Shown: positions 28,385-37,793 of the stretch, piece after piece | How the letters are laid out: the number at the start of each line of letters is the position of its first letter | Position numbering within the stretch: the first letter of the stretch is position 1 | Assembly (NCBI GenBank): GCA_025935855.1 | Contig: JAICUM010000002.1 | Coordinates: forward strand, 1 to 38,361 | Direction of reading: 5' to 3' | DNA length: 38,361 bases | Source: Pirellulales bacterium | Lineage (GTDB): Bacteria; Planctomycetota; Planctomycetia; Pirellulales; Lacipirellulaceae | Made by a program: the position numbers and the translations under genes | Notes under the pieces: model-generated | What the model saw: only the letters and a program-made list of their open reading frames with translations | Databases searched by the model: none | Told to the model about the DNA's origin: nothing

Positions 28385-29068
28385 ATGCGTGGTGGTTATC
28401 GTCGTCAAATGATTGCGGCGCTGTGGCTCGCGGCTGCACTTTCTATCCGTCCGGGGTTCGCGCAAGTTACCACCACCCTGGAAAATGGCGCTGACGGAAT
28501 TCAATACCGCGTCACCCGGCAGGTCGTGCCCACGTCCGTCCCGGTGCAGCAAACGGTTCCGCAGCAGCAAACATCGTATCGGTATCAGGTGACAACTGAG
28601 AATGTGCCGCACCAACAGGTGTACAATGTGCCGATCACGCAGTACCAAATCGTTTCCGAACTGCACGGGCGTTGGAACCCGTTCGTGACGCCCTATTGGA
28701 CGCATCGCTACGAACCGGTGACGGTGTGGCAGCAGCAGGTAGCGACGGTAAATCTTCCTGTTTCCCACGTAGCGTGGGTGCCTGAAACCAAGACGGTTCA
28801 GCAAACGGTGAGCACTTGGAAGACGATGAATTCGGAATATGTCTACAAGCAGCCGATCGGACCGATTTCAGCGGGCGGCACTTCTAGCACGGCGCTTGCC
28901 GATGCAAAGCCTCTTCCGAACACAGCGCCGTCAGCAACGCTCACGCCGGCGGATCAGCCCGCGGCGATAACGGCTTCGCGCCCGCTCGGCGGCGAGGCGA
29001 TTTCGAGCGATCCGCCGAAAAGCGGCTGGAACACGTCGCCGGCGGCGACGTCTGGGACGCGCTACTAA
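28385..29068 (+). CDS. Secreted Gln/Val-rich hypothetical protein
   Basis: Signal-peptide-like N-terminus (MIAALWLAAALSIRPGFA), then repeat-like VPVQQTVPQQQTSYRYQVTTENVPHQQVYNVPITQYQ. Confidence 0.75.
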   Translation: MRGGYRRQMIAALWLAAALSIRPGFAQVTTTLENGADGIQYRVTRQVVPTSVPVQQTVPQQQTSYRYQVTTENVPHQQVYNVPITQYQIVSELHGRWNPFVTPYWTHRYEPVTVWQQQVATVNLPVSHVAWVPETKTVQQTVSTWKTMNSEYVYKQPIGPISAGGTSSTALADAKPLPNTAPSATLTPADQPAAITASRPLGGEAISSDPPKSGWNTSPAATSGTRY

Positions 29069-29216
29069 CGGGTCTGGTTGCAGTCTAGGCCTTTCGCTGG
29101 AGCGAGGGGCAGCCATCTCGCGGAGCGAGATCGCTACACTTGCGGGGATGTCGCCCGCGGCGTCGCGTGAGTAAACTGGCGGCTGACTGCCCTTCGCCAT
29201 TTGCGCTCACACTGAC

Positions 29217-30146
29217 ATGCCGCACGCATCGCTTCCGCGCCATTCAGCGATTCTCGCTATTGCTTGCCTGGTCTCGCTGGTTAGCGGCGTTCTTGCAAAG
29301 GACCCTGCCGTGGAAGTCCGCTACGAATACGGCCCCGACTCAACCCGGCAAGAGGGCGTTCCGCAGGGCAAAATCACCGAGCACGTGTGGAGCGACAGCA
29401 AGGTATTTCCCGGGACGATTCGCCGTTATTGGGTGTATGTTCCGGTTCAGTACGACGGGAAGCGTGATGCAGCGCTGATGGTGTTTCAGGACGGGCATGC
29501 GTACGTTCGGGAACGCGGCGAGTTCCGCACGCCGATCGTTCTGGACAATCTTATCCATAAAGGCGACATGCCGGTGACGATCGGCGTGTTTGTGGACCCG
29601 GGCCACAAAAGCAAGGAGCTGCCCCCAAAACCGGGTTGGGAACCGAAACCGGTGAATCGCAGCTTCGAATACGACACGCTGAGCGGCGACTACGCGAACT
29701 TCCTGCTAACCGAAATTCTGCCGGAAGTGAAAAAGGAGTATCGGATCACCGATGATCCTGATGGCCATGCCATCGTCGGCATCTCCAGCAGCGGCATTTG
29801 TGCGTTCAACGTGGCCTGGCAGCGGCCGGACGATTTTCGCAAGGTGCTGAGCCACGTCGGCAGCTTCGTGAACCTACGCGGCGGCGACGCGTACCCGAGC
29901 ATCATCCGCACGGAGCCGGACGTGAGACCCATCCGCGTCTTCTTGCAGGACGGCAGCCACGATCTGGACAACGAGTTCGGCAACTGGTGGCTCGGCAATC
30001 AACAATTGGCCGCCGCGCTGAAGTTTCGCGGCTACGACTACAAGTTCGTCACGGGCGAAGGCGGCCACAATGGAAATCACGGCGGGTCAATCTTGCCAGA
30101 GTCGCTGCGCTGGCTGTGGCGCGACTACAAACTGCCGCAAAAGTAA
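29217..30146 (+). CDS. Secreted esterase-D/enterochelin-esterase-like alpha/beta hydrolase
   Basis: Signal peptide, [25 protein letters not shown], nucleophile region [35 protein letters not shown], and C-terminal GGHNGNHGG. Confidence 0.9.
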   Translation: MPHASLPRHSAILAIACLVSLVSGVLAKDPAVEVRYEYGPDSTRQEGVPQGKITEHVWSDSKVFPGTIRRYWVYVPVQYDGKRDAALMVFQDGHAYVRERGEFRTPIVLDNLIHKGDMPVTIGVFVDPGHKSKELPPKPGWEPKPVNRSFEYDTLSGDYANFLLTEILPEVKKEYRITDDPDGHAIVGISSSGICAFNVAWQRPDDFRKVLSHVGSFVNLRGGDAYPSIIRTEPDVRPIRVFLQDGSHDLDNEFGNWWLGNQQLAAALKFRGYDYKFVTGEGGHNGNHGGSILPESLRWLWRDYKLPQK

Positions 30147-30147
30147 T

Positions 30148-30603
30148 TCAAGTGGGCGGCAGGTCGAGCATGTTCGAGATCATCTCGGCCTGGGCCTTCG
30201 CACTACGCTCGATGGTCTCGAGCGCCTCTTGCTTCATCCGATCGTCCAGGTCGCCGAACTTCAGCAGCTGCGTCCAGCCGAGGATGGCGTTCAGCGGCGT
30301 GCGGAGATCGTGAGCCAGCTTGCGGAGCGATTCGGGCGTGCGGCCGTGGGAAGATGCGGCCGGCGCCTGCGATGCTTGAGATGATGCCGCTGAGCGCCCG
30401 ACAGCGGTTGCCATCTTTGCCGGCTCTATGGCGTTGAGATCGACAACGACAACCTCCGTCGCCAAGTGGACCGACTCGGGGAGTTCATCAAGAGACGCGA
30501 ACGATTCGACCATACATCCCGAGGCTTTCAGGGCCTGGGCAACTTCGGTTCGCTGGGGAGAAGCGGGACCGACAATGAAAACTTTTGGTGCGGAATCGCG
30601 CAT
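30148..30603 (-). CDS. REC-like N-terminus plus HisKA (DHp) domain protein lacking an HATPase domain
   Basis: VFIVGPASPQRTEVAQALKASGCMVESFASLDELP…VVVVDLNA (REC-like beginning), then LRKLAHDLRTPLNAILGWTQLLKFGDLDDRMKQEALETIERSAKAQAEMISNMLDL. Stops immediately after DHp helix 2. Confidence 0.75.
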   Translation of the reverse strand: MRDSAPKVFIVGPASPQRTEVAQALKASGCMVESFASLDELPESVHLATEVVVVDLNAIEPAKMATAVGRSAASSQASQAPAASSHGRTPESLRKLAHDLRTPLNAILGWTQLLKFGDLDDRMKQEALETIERSAKAQAEMISNMLDLPPT

Positions 30604-30664
30604 CTTGGTCGTCGAGAATACAACCGTCCGGGAAAGCGGCCCAAGAGACTGGGGCGAGATTGGA

Positions 30665-32149
30665 TTACGCCAGGATGTCGCGAATTACGTGCCCGTGCTC
30701 AACCTCCAGCCGCTTTCGTCCCGGGATCTCCAGCCGGCGCGAATCGAGACCGAGCTGATGAAGCACCGTCGCGTGTAAATCGGTCACGAAATGGCGGTTT
30801 TCGACCGCGGAAAACCCGAGTTCGTCCGTGGCGCCGTGGGCGACGCCCCCCTTGATGCCGCCGCCGGCCAACCAAACCGAAAAACCGAACGGATGGTGGT
30901 CGCGGCCATTGCTCCCTTCACCGCCGGGTGAGCGGCCGAATTCGGTGCCCCAGACGACGAGCGTCTCCTCCAACATCCCGCGCTGCTTGAGGTCTTTGAG
31001 GAGGGCGCCGATGGGTTGGTCCGTTTGGGCAGCGTTCGTGGCATGGTTCTGCTGCAGATTGCCATGCGCATCCCAGCCGCCGGCGCTCCCGTTGCCGCCA
31101 TGATAAATCTGCACGAACCGCACGCCGCGCTCCACCAGCCGGCGCGCGGCGAGACAATTCTTGGCGAACGGAGCGGTCGTTTCGTTGTCGAGGCCGTACA
31201 GCTTTTGCGTCGCGGCGGTCTCTTGTTGAAACTCGAATACCTCCGGAACCGCGCGTTGCATGCGGAAGGCGAGCTCGTACGACTTGATCCGCGCTCGCGC
31301 CTTGGCATCTTCCGGATACTCCGCGGCCACCATCCGATTGAGCCGGTCGAGCAGGGCGAATTCGCCTTCTTGCTCCTCGCGGAAGACTCCCTCGCAAGGC
31401 CGCCCAAAGGCGAGCGGATTCGCTGGGTCGGCCACCAAGGGCACGCCGTCATGCTCGGGGCCGAGGTAGTTGGCGCGGTGGACTTCGCCGCCGCCGCAGC
31501 AATCGGCCGGCGACTGGCCCAGCACCACGAACTGCGGCAGGTTCTCATTGAGCGTGCCGAGGCCGTAATGCACCCAGGAGCCGATCGTCGGAAAATAGCC
31601 GTCCAGCGCGTTGCGCCCGGTGTGAAACTGGAGCTGGGCGCCGTGGTCGATGTCGTTGCACCACATCGAACGCACGACGGCAATATCGTCGATGGAGCCG
31701 GCGATATGCGGCCACCAATCGCACACTTCGACGCCACTTTCGCCGCGCGGGCGATAGGCGTTTTGCAGTGGAAAGATCTTTGAAAGGACCTTCCGCTGAT
31801 CGGGCACGGCGGTGCGGATGTTTTCGTTCAGAAATTTCTTGCTGAGCACGTCGCGATATGGCGTTTCGCCGATCGACTTGCCCGCGTAGCGATTGAGGGC
31901 TGGCTTCGGATCGAAACTTTCCAGGTGGCTGACGCCGCCGATCATGAACAGCCAGATGACGCTTTTGGCCTTTATAGCGAAATGCGGTCGGCCATCCGGC
32001 GGCGACCAACCGCTGGAGTCGCTGGCAAACCCGTCGCGGTGCAGCAGAGCGCCAAGCGCGAGGCCGGTGAAGCCCATGCCGACGTCCGCCAGGAACGATC
32101 GCCGGGCAACGCGCCCGCAAGGGAACGAGGTTCGAGTCGAGCGTGCCAT
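30665..32149 (-). CDS. DUF1501 domain protein (Tat-exported)
   Basis: Tat-like RRSFLADVGMGFTGLALGALL, SVIWLFMIGGVSHLESFDPKPALN, ETLVVWGTEFGRSP, GRDHHPFGFSVWLAGGGIKGG. Confidence 0.95.
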   Translation of the reverse strand: MARSTRTSFPCGRVARRSFLADVGMGFTGLALGALLHRDGFASDSSGWSPPDGRPHFAIKAKSVIWLFMIGGVSHLESFDPKPALNRYAGKSIGETPYRDVLSKKFLNENIRTAVPDQRKVLSKIFPLQNAYRPRGESGVEVCDWWPHIAGSIDDIAVVRSMWCNDIDHGAQLQFHTGRNALDGYFPTIGSWVHYGLGTLNENLPQFVVLGQSPADCCGGGEVHRANYLGPEHDGVPLVADPANPLAFGRPCEGVFREEQEGEFALLDRLNRMVAAEYPEDAKARARIKSYELAFRMQRAVPEVFEFQQETAATQKLYGLDNETTAPFAKNCLAARRLVERGVRFVQIYHGGNGSAGGWDAHGNLQQNHATNAAQTDQPIGALLKDLKQRGMLEETLVVWGTEFGRSPGGEGSNGRDHHPFGFSVWLAGGGIKGGVAHGATDELGFSAVENRHFVTDLHATVLHQLGLDSRRLEIPGRKRLEVEHGHVIRDILA

Positions 32150-32157
32150 TGGTCACC

Positions 32158-34866
32158 TTAGCGAATGGTCACGAAGTCATTATGGTTGTACAGCACGTGG
32201 ACCAGGTTTTCGCGAGCGCGCTGCACGGGATCGCCTGACGGCGCGAGCGCTGATTTCTCCCCGCCGGCAATCGGCGTGAGCTTGGCGCTGTTCTGCAGCT
32301 TTGAGGACTGGTCCTTCAAGAATTTCAAGCATTCCTCTACTTCGGTGGAAGTGGGTTGGCGTCCGAGCGATTTTTCAAACGCTTCCACGATAAACTTATC
32401 ATCAGGCAGCGGCCCGCTGGCGGACTGCATGGAAAGCTGCGCGGCCAACCGCCGCGACTGCTCTAGCGCAAGTCCACTGTTCTCTAGCGCCAGCGCCTGC
32501 TGCGGGACGATGCTCTCGCTGCGCCGATAGCATTCGTTGACGCTTGGCCCGTCGAACAGCTCCAAGAACTTGGCTTGCTTCTCGTAAGCATGCCGTATGT
32601 AGAGGCTGCGCCGCGGCGACTGCGACGCGAGCTGCTGATCGATGTCGGGGCCGCCGATCGTTTGATCGAGCTTGCCGGCGACGAATAACATGGCGTCGCG
32701 CACCGCTTCGGCTTCGAGCCGATGCGGATTCATGCGCCACAGCCGCCGGTTGTCAGGGTCATTTGCCAGATCGGCGGGCGGAGTTTCAGCGGTGTGCGAC
32801 GCCATGCGGTAGGCGCTGCTCGTCACAATCAGCCGGTGTAAATGCTTCATTGACCAACCGTGCTCCATCAGCTCGACGGCCAGCCAATCGAGCAGCGGCT
32901 GGTTCCGAGCATGCGGAGTTCTCAGGCCGAAGTCGAACATGTTGTCCACCAGCGGCGAACCGAAGTGGCGTAGCCAAATGTGATTGATGGCCACACGGGC
33001 CGCTAGCGGATTCTCGCGGCTGGTGATCCATTTCGCTAAGGCGAGCCGGCGGCCAGTGCTGACGTCCGGCAACACTTCGCCAAGCGGCTTGTACTCGCCG
33101 GAAGGCGTGGCGAGCTTCGCATGAGCGGATGCGACCGCCTCCCTAGCAGCCTTTAGCTTCGCCTCCGCAGCGGCCTTATCGGCTTGTGGCTTGCGAACTT
33201 CCTGTTCCGCCGTGAAAAACTGTTCTTGCGCGGTACACAGCGCGAGTTCAGCTTCCGCTTTTCCGGCGGCCAACGCTAAGCCAGTCGCATTGGCGCCGGG
33301 ACTCAAGCCATACTTTGCTTTTTCAGCGGCGACGCGAGCCAAGAAAGACGCCAGTCCGGCTTTCGCGGAGGTCAATTGCCGATCCGCCAGCTCAGCGGCC
33401 GCAACGGCGGCGTCTTTCTCGGCTTCTATGAGCTTCCGCTGGTCTTCGCCGCCTTTGAATTCAGCAAGTTTTTTCTGAACTGCCGCTACGGCGCCGCCGG
33501 CCTTGGTTCGTGCGGTCGTGCGCTGATCCACGGCTGCCTGAGCTTTTGCCGTTTCCTCAGCGATGACGAAGTCGCGCAGAGCAGGATAATAAGCGGTTGC
33601 CGGCAGCTTTACAGGTTGCACTGCAAAATGCCCCATCAGCACTTCGGGAACGCCCGGCGACATCGGATGCTCGGCATCCGGTTGCTTTTCATTCCCGCGC
33701 TTAAATAAATAGGTCGGCTCCTCCGGCTTCGCGTCATAGGCTCGCGCCAAACCGTCTTTCATCACGTCCGGCTCGCCCGGCACGCGATCGGTCCTGACGT
33801 TGTACGGCTCGAACACTGTGCGCCAGCGGTAATAGTCGGTCTGATTGATTGGGTCGAATTTGTGATCGTGGCACCGCGCACAGTTCATCGTCATGCCAAG
33901 AAAGGCCTTGGCCGTGTGCTCGACCGTCGCATCCAGCCAGGTGTTGCGATTGAACTTGAACCACTGCCGCGCGAGAAAGCCGGTCGCTCGCAGCGTGCCG
34001 GGATCGTCCGGCGCCAGCTCGTCGCCGGCGAGCATCTCGACGACCATGCGGTCGTAACCCTTGTCAGCGTTCAGCGAATCGACAATCCAATCGCGCCAGC
34101 GCCAAATGTGCCGGGCGCTGGTACGAATCTCATCCTTGTAACCGGCCCAATCGCTGTATCGCCACACGTCCATCCAGTGGCGTGCCCAACGCTCGCCGTA
34201 TTGCGGACGCGCGAGGAGCTGATCGACGACGTGCTCGTAAGCGTCCGCCGAATTGTCGGCCATGAACGCATGTAGCTCTTCGGACGTCGGCGGCAGGCCG
34301 ATCAGGTCGAAATACACGCGGCGGAGCAACGTGGCCTTGTCGGCTGGCTCGACAGGCTTAACGCCAACCTCATTCCATTGGTCAACGAGGAATGCGTCGA
34401 TGGGATTCGCCGCCCATCGCTCGTCGCCGGCTGGAGGAATCTCGGGCCGCACTGGCGATTTGAACGCCCAATGATCGCGCGGGTCAGGCGCCGGTGTTTC
34501 GGCGGGAGCTTTCGCCCCCTCGTTGATCCACCGCTTGATGAGCTCGATTTGTTCCGGGGCTAGCGATTCGCCTTCTCCCTCGGGCGGCATGCGCGAACCC
34601 AGCTCGCCGGTCAGCTTCATCACCAGCAAACTTTCATCAGCATGCCCCGGTTCCACAGCCGGGCCGCTGTCTCCGCCTTCAACCAACAGGGCGGCCGTGT
34701 CCAGTCTTAGCCCAGACTTCTTTCGCAGGGCGCTGTGACAGGCATAACAGCGCGCCGAAAGGATGGGCTTGATTTGCGCGGCGTAGTCGACCGGCGGAGC
34801 CTCGCCCCGAACGGACGCGACGCCGAAAAGAATCCCGCCAATGATCGCCGGAAAGACTACTCGCAC
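32158..34866 (-). CDS. PSD1 / planctomycete cytochrome C-domain protein (DUF1549 + DUF1553) with coiled-coil insertion
   Basis: CYACHSALRKKSGLRLDT haem-like motif, DAFLVDQWNEVGVKPVEPADKATLLRRVYFDLIGLPPT, CARCHDHKFDPINQTDYY, NHIWLRHFGSPLVDNMFDFG. Ala/Lys/Glu-rich helical segment between the DUFs. Confidence 0.95.
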   Translation of the reverse strand: MRVVFPAIIGGILFGVASVRGEAPPVDYAAQIKPILSARCYACHSALRKKSGLRLDTAALLVEGGDSGPAVEPGHADESLLVMKLTGELGSRMPPEGEGESLAPEQIELIKRWINEGAKAPAETPAPDPRDHWAFKSPVRPEIPPAGDERWAANPIDAFLVDQWNEVGVKPVEPADKATLLRRVYFDLIGLPPTSEELHAFMADNSADAYEHVVDQLLARPQYGERWARHWMDVWRYSDWAGYKDEIRTSARHIWRWRDWIVDSLNADKGYDRMVVEMLAGDELAPDDPGTLRATGFLARQWFKFNRNTWLDATVEHTAKAFLGMTMNCARCHDHKFDPINQTDYYRWRTVFEPYNVRTDRVPGEPDVMKDGLARAYDAKPEEPTYLFKRGNEKQPDAEHPMSPGVPEVLMGHFAVQPVKLPATAYYPALRDFVIAEETAKAQAAVDQRTTARTKAGGAVAAVQKKLAEFKGGEDQRKLIEAEKDAAVAAAELADRQLTSAKAGLASFLARVAAEKAKYGLSPGANATGLALAAGKAEAELALCTAQEQFFTAEQEVRKPQADKAAAEAKLKAAREAVASAHAKLATPSGEYKPLGEVLPDVSTGRRLALAKWITSRENPLAARVAINHIWLRHFGSPLVDNMFDFGLRTPHARNQPLLDWLAVELMEHGWSMKHLHRLIVTSSAYRMASHTAETPPADLANDPDNRRLWRMNPHRLEAEAVRDAMLFVAGKLDQTIGGPDIDQQLASQSPRRSLYIRHAYEKQAKFLELFDGPSVNECYRRSESIVPQQALALENSGLALEQSRRLAAQLSMQSASGPLPDDKFIVEAFEKSLGRQPTSTEVEECLKFLKDQSSKLQNSAKLTPIAGGEKSALAPSGDPVQRARENLVHVLYNHNDFVTIR

Positions 34867-35053
34867 GGTCTCTTCTAATCGAGGAAGTGATCAAACAAGC
34901 TAGGACATAGTGTACCGCGCGTAGCTCGCCAAGTGACCCCCGAGGTGCTGTGCCTCCCCAGTTTTTCGCATGGAGAACCACTGGCGGCTTGCCGTGTCCG
35001 AACCGCCGACGCCACGGCGGAAAGTGAAGACTTCGCAAGGCGCGTCCGGCCAA

Positions 35054-36049
35054 TTAAATTTCTCGCCGTGCAGTTGTCGTGCTCTCAGCGTTGAACGTGA
35101 ACATCCCTGTCAACGTCAACGTCATGCCGGTCGCAAACATCAGCGCGCCAAGATAAGCGGGCAGTAGGTGCGTGAAGCTGAGGTAACCAATTGGAAAATG
35201 AACGCCAATCGCCGTTCCGAAACCGACGGTTCCACTGATCAGCAGCGCTTGCCATAAGCTGCGAGACGGCCGGCCGCAATAAATGCAAAGGAACATCGTC
35301 AGGCCGCAACACGCCACGCCGCCGCCGAACCCCGCGCGATCATGGGCGATCAAGGGAATCAACCGTGGATTGGCCGCTTCGAGATCGGCCGCTGCGACGC
35401 CCATGTACTCCAAATCCTGCGGTACGAAAACTTTCGTCATGCCGACCGTCATGATGATCAGGCCGCCCAAGACCAGGCATGCTGAAGTCGCTAAGAGCAA
35501 CAGTCGGCCGACGCCAAAAGCCGTCCGATAGGACGTCACCACGCTCGGATTAAAAACCTGAAGAACGCTGGTTCGCTGCGGCATGGATGTGCGGAGCCGG
35601 ATCATGCCAATGATGAGCACCGGGAGCAGCACGAGCGTCGCGGCGCCATGCCAGGTATCAAGGTACCCGTATCCCAGGTAAGCCAAAAAACTGGCGAAGC
35701 CGGCGACGCCGCTGATGAGTAGCGTCCACCACGCCCATGGTTCGCTCGCCCGTAGCGGAAATTCAGCTAACCATAGGTAGAGAACGCCGACGCCGACAAT
35801 CGAGCCGCCGAATGAAACGCGGTCGTGCATCATGAAGTGAACTAGCCGGCCGTGAGCCACGGTATGCAGTTCGTCGGCGGTCATGCCGAGATGCGCGATG
35901 TCGTGCGGCAAAAAGTGTCCGGTGGCAGCAAGAAAGAACGCAAACATGCCGGAGCCGATGAGGGCGAGGCCGGTCAGCTTGATGAGCGGGCGCCCGTCGG
36001 CGACGAGAGCATCGAGCAGGCCGCGATCATCCGCCTCGTTCTGCATCAT
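35054..36049 (-). CDS. Polytopic membrane protein with two similar halves (uncharacterised)
   Basis: Likely start at the Met at 36049 (or 36046), overlapping the desaturase stop. Repeated blocks listed under findings. Confidence 0.85.
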   Translation of the reverse strand: MMQNEADDRGLLDALVADGRPLIKLTGLALIGSGMFAFFLAATGHFLPHDIAHLGMTADELHTVAHGRLVHFMMHDRVSFGGSIVGVGVLYLWLAEFPLRASEPWAWWTLLISGVAGFASFLAYLGYGYLDTWHGAATLVLLPVLIIGMIRLRTSMPQRTSVLQVFNPSVVTSYRTAFGVGRLLLLATSACLVLGGLIIMTVGMTKVFVPQDLEYMGVAAADLEAANPRLIPLIAHDRAGFGGGVACCGLTMFLCIYCGRPSRSLWQALLISGTVGFGTAIGVHFPIGYLSFTHLLPAYLGALMFATGMTLTLTGMFTFNAESTTTARREI

Positions 36050-36894
36050 TGGTTCAGCGCGAAACTCCTTCTTTTGCCGTCCCGCCACAGGGTGAACGGC
36101 ACCGGAGAAACTCCAACTCTAGCAAAAAACGGATCGAGGCGCCGCGCTAGCTCCGGCCAATGATGGTGGGGAACCTCCGGGTACAGATGGTGCTCGAGAT
36201 GGTAGAGATGCTCCAGCGCGACGAGCGATGCCATTCGTCCCCGAAAGAGCCGCGTTTGCGTCAGCTCGTTCGATCCGCTGGCGTCGTGCGGGATGTAGGA
36301 TGTCACAAGCGGTATGGTCCAGCTACCGGCAATCATGAGTACGACATAGATTAACAGGATCTTGGTTGCCGGCGCTAGCGCGACGGCAAGCGCTATCAAG
36401 AACATGACGGCGACAATCTCAGCAGCGATCACGCGCCGCTCTTTCTTCATGTGTTTCAACGCCCAGAGGCAGATCTTCGGCTGAAAAATGACGCCTTCCA
36501 GCAACGTGCGGCCAAGCGACATGCGGGCAGCCGCGCCTTCGACGTCGTCCTCGTGCGGATAGCGGGCATGATGATTCAGATGGGCCGCACGATAGGCATG
36601 GCCGCTGCGCAACGCCAGAAGTTCGATGAGCGTCAAGAAGACGGCATTTATTCGACGCGGCAACCCCAAGTTGCCATGAACCAAATCGTGCGAGACGGAG
36701 CCATAGGTCACAAAGCTGAAGCCCATCAGGCTGAACACGGCCGCCGGCCACCAACCGATCCACGCCAGTGGGAAATAGGCGCCGAGCCAAAGAAAGGGCA
36801 CGCCTAGCGAAAAGGCGCGACGGCTTGTGCTAAGCAGAAGCAGATCGTGGCCTAATTGACCTAAGGTCGGCGGTTTTACTGTTGAACGCTGCAT
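36046..36894 (-). CDS. Fatty acid desaturase / hydroxylase family membrane di-iron protein
   Basis: His boxes HDLVH, HLNHH and HLYHLEHHLYPEVPHHH, with hydrophobic segments. Confidence 0.9.
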   Translation of the reverse strand: MQRSTVKPPTLGQLGHDLLLLSTSRRAFSLGVPFLWLGAYFPLAWIGWWPAAVFSLMGFSFVTYGSVSHDLVHGNLGLPRRINAVFLTLIELLALRSGHAYRAAHLNHHARYPHEDDVEGAAARMSLGRTLLEGVIFQPKICLWALKHMKKERRVIAAEIVAVMFLIALAVALAPATKILLIYVVLMIAGSWTIPLVTSYIPHDASGSNELTQTRLFRGRMASLVALEHLYHLEHHLYPEVPHHHWPELARRLDPFFARVGVSPVPFTLWRDGKRRSFALNQ

Positions 36895-37066
36895 GGAAGC
36901 TCCCCCAGTTTTGAGCGGAACGTCGCGGCGAGAAAGCTGGCGTTGGTTCGGCCGGTCGCCGCCGCTACTGATTAACCGCCAAAGGCCGCGGCGATTAACG
37001 AAAAAAAGCTGCCTGGGAACTTTTTCCCAAGCGGCTCGTATGCTTTCCGTGATGTCGTTCCACTCG

Positions 37067-37360
37067 TTAACTCGGCGTCCGCCGGCGAGACCTGCGGCCG
37101 CCCGAGCCGGCGCCCCACTCTTTGGTCAACGCTTCAAATACCTCCGGCGATTCGTAACGCACAATCCCTTTGCCCTCCGGCATCGGGCCAATCAGGCCCC
37201 GGAAAACCGGCATTCCCCGCAGGCTCAGGTCCGTGCTGCAGTCGTCGATGCCGATCTGGGTGTGCATGCGGAGGACGGCGTCCTGGTGTTCGTAATCGCG
37301 AGCGCGGAGTTCGCCGTTTGTGCCGCGCGTGACGATGCGGTACGTCTTTTCCTTGGCCAT
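37067..37360 (-). CDS. Small hypothetical protein
   Basis: 97-aa ORF with a compositionally normal sequence (MAKEKTYRIVTRGTNGELRARDYEHQDAVLRMHTQIGIDDCSTDLSLRGMPVFRGLIGPMPEGKGIVRYESPEVFEAL). No family recognised. Confidence 0.6.
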   Translation of the reverse strand: MAKEKTYRIVTRGTNGELRARDYEHQDAVLRMHTQIGIDDCSTDLSLRGMPVFRGLIGPMPEGKGIVRYESPEVFEALTKEWGAGSGGRRSRRRTPS

Positions 37361-37632
37361 GGAGCCGCCTTGAACGGGGTAGGGGAACTGTCAGGACATT
37401 GCTTGGTATCGGCCGGCGAACGCTATCATGCGCAAAGAAACAGCGGCCGATCGCATACAGCGCATAGCAGGCGAAACCGCTAAAACTGTCGCCATGCAAG
37501 GCCCCGGCATAACACGTCCCAGCCGGCGAGGCTGATTCGACCGAAAACGCCCCGAAGGCCGCGGCGAAGGAAGGCCGCCCGGACATCATTGTCCGCCGCC
37601 GCGGCGGCCGATAAACTTTTTACTGCCGGTTC

Positions 37633-37715
37633 GGAGGGTAAGCGAATTGGCCAGCAGCCTGACTCGAAATCAGGTGCCCCGAAAGGGGTTGTGGGTTCGA
37701 ATCCCATGCCCTCCG
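37633..37715 (+). tRNA. tRNA-Ser (anticodon CGA)
   Basis: GGAGGGT/GCCCTCC acceptor, anticodon stem CCTGA/TCAGG with loop CTCGAAA, variable arm TGCCCCGAAAGGGGTT, T arm GTGGG-TTCGAAT-CCCAT. Confidence 0.9.
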
Positions 37716-37793
37716 CTCGATGAGAAATCCCTTTCCGCCATGGCGCCGCGGTAATGGATTCAAGGCAGCTACGCCGGCAACTCGTCTGTCAGG

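Noticed and set aside
37595-37608. Perfect palindrome GCCGCCGCGGCGGC upstream of tRNA-Ser
   Set aside because: Short GCC-repeat palindromes are expected by chance in GC-rich DNA. No further evidence for a regulatory role.
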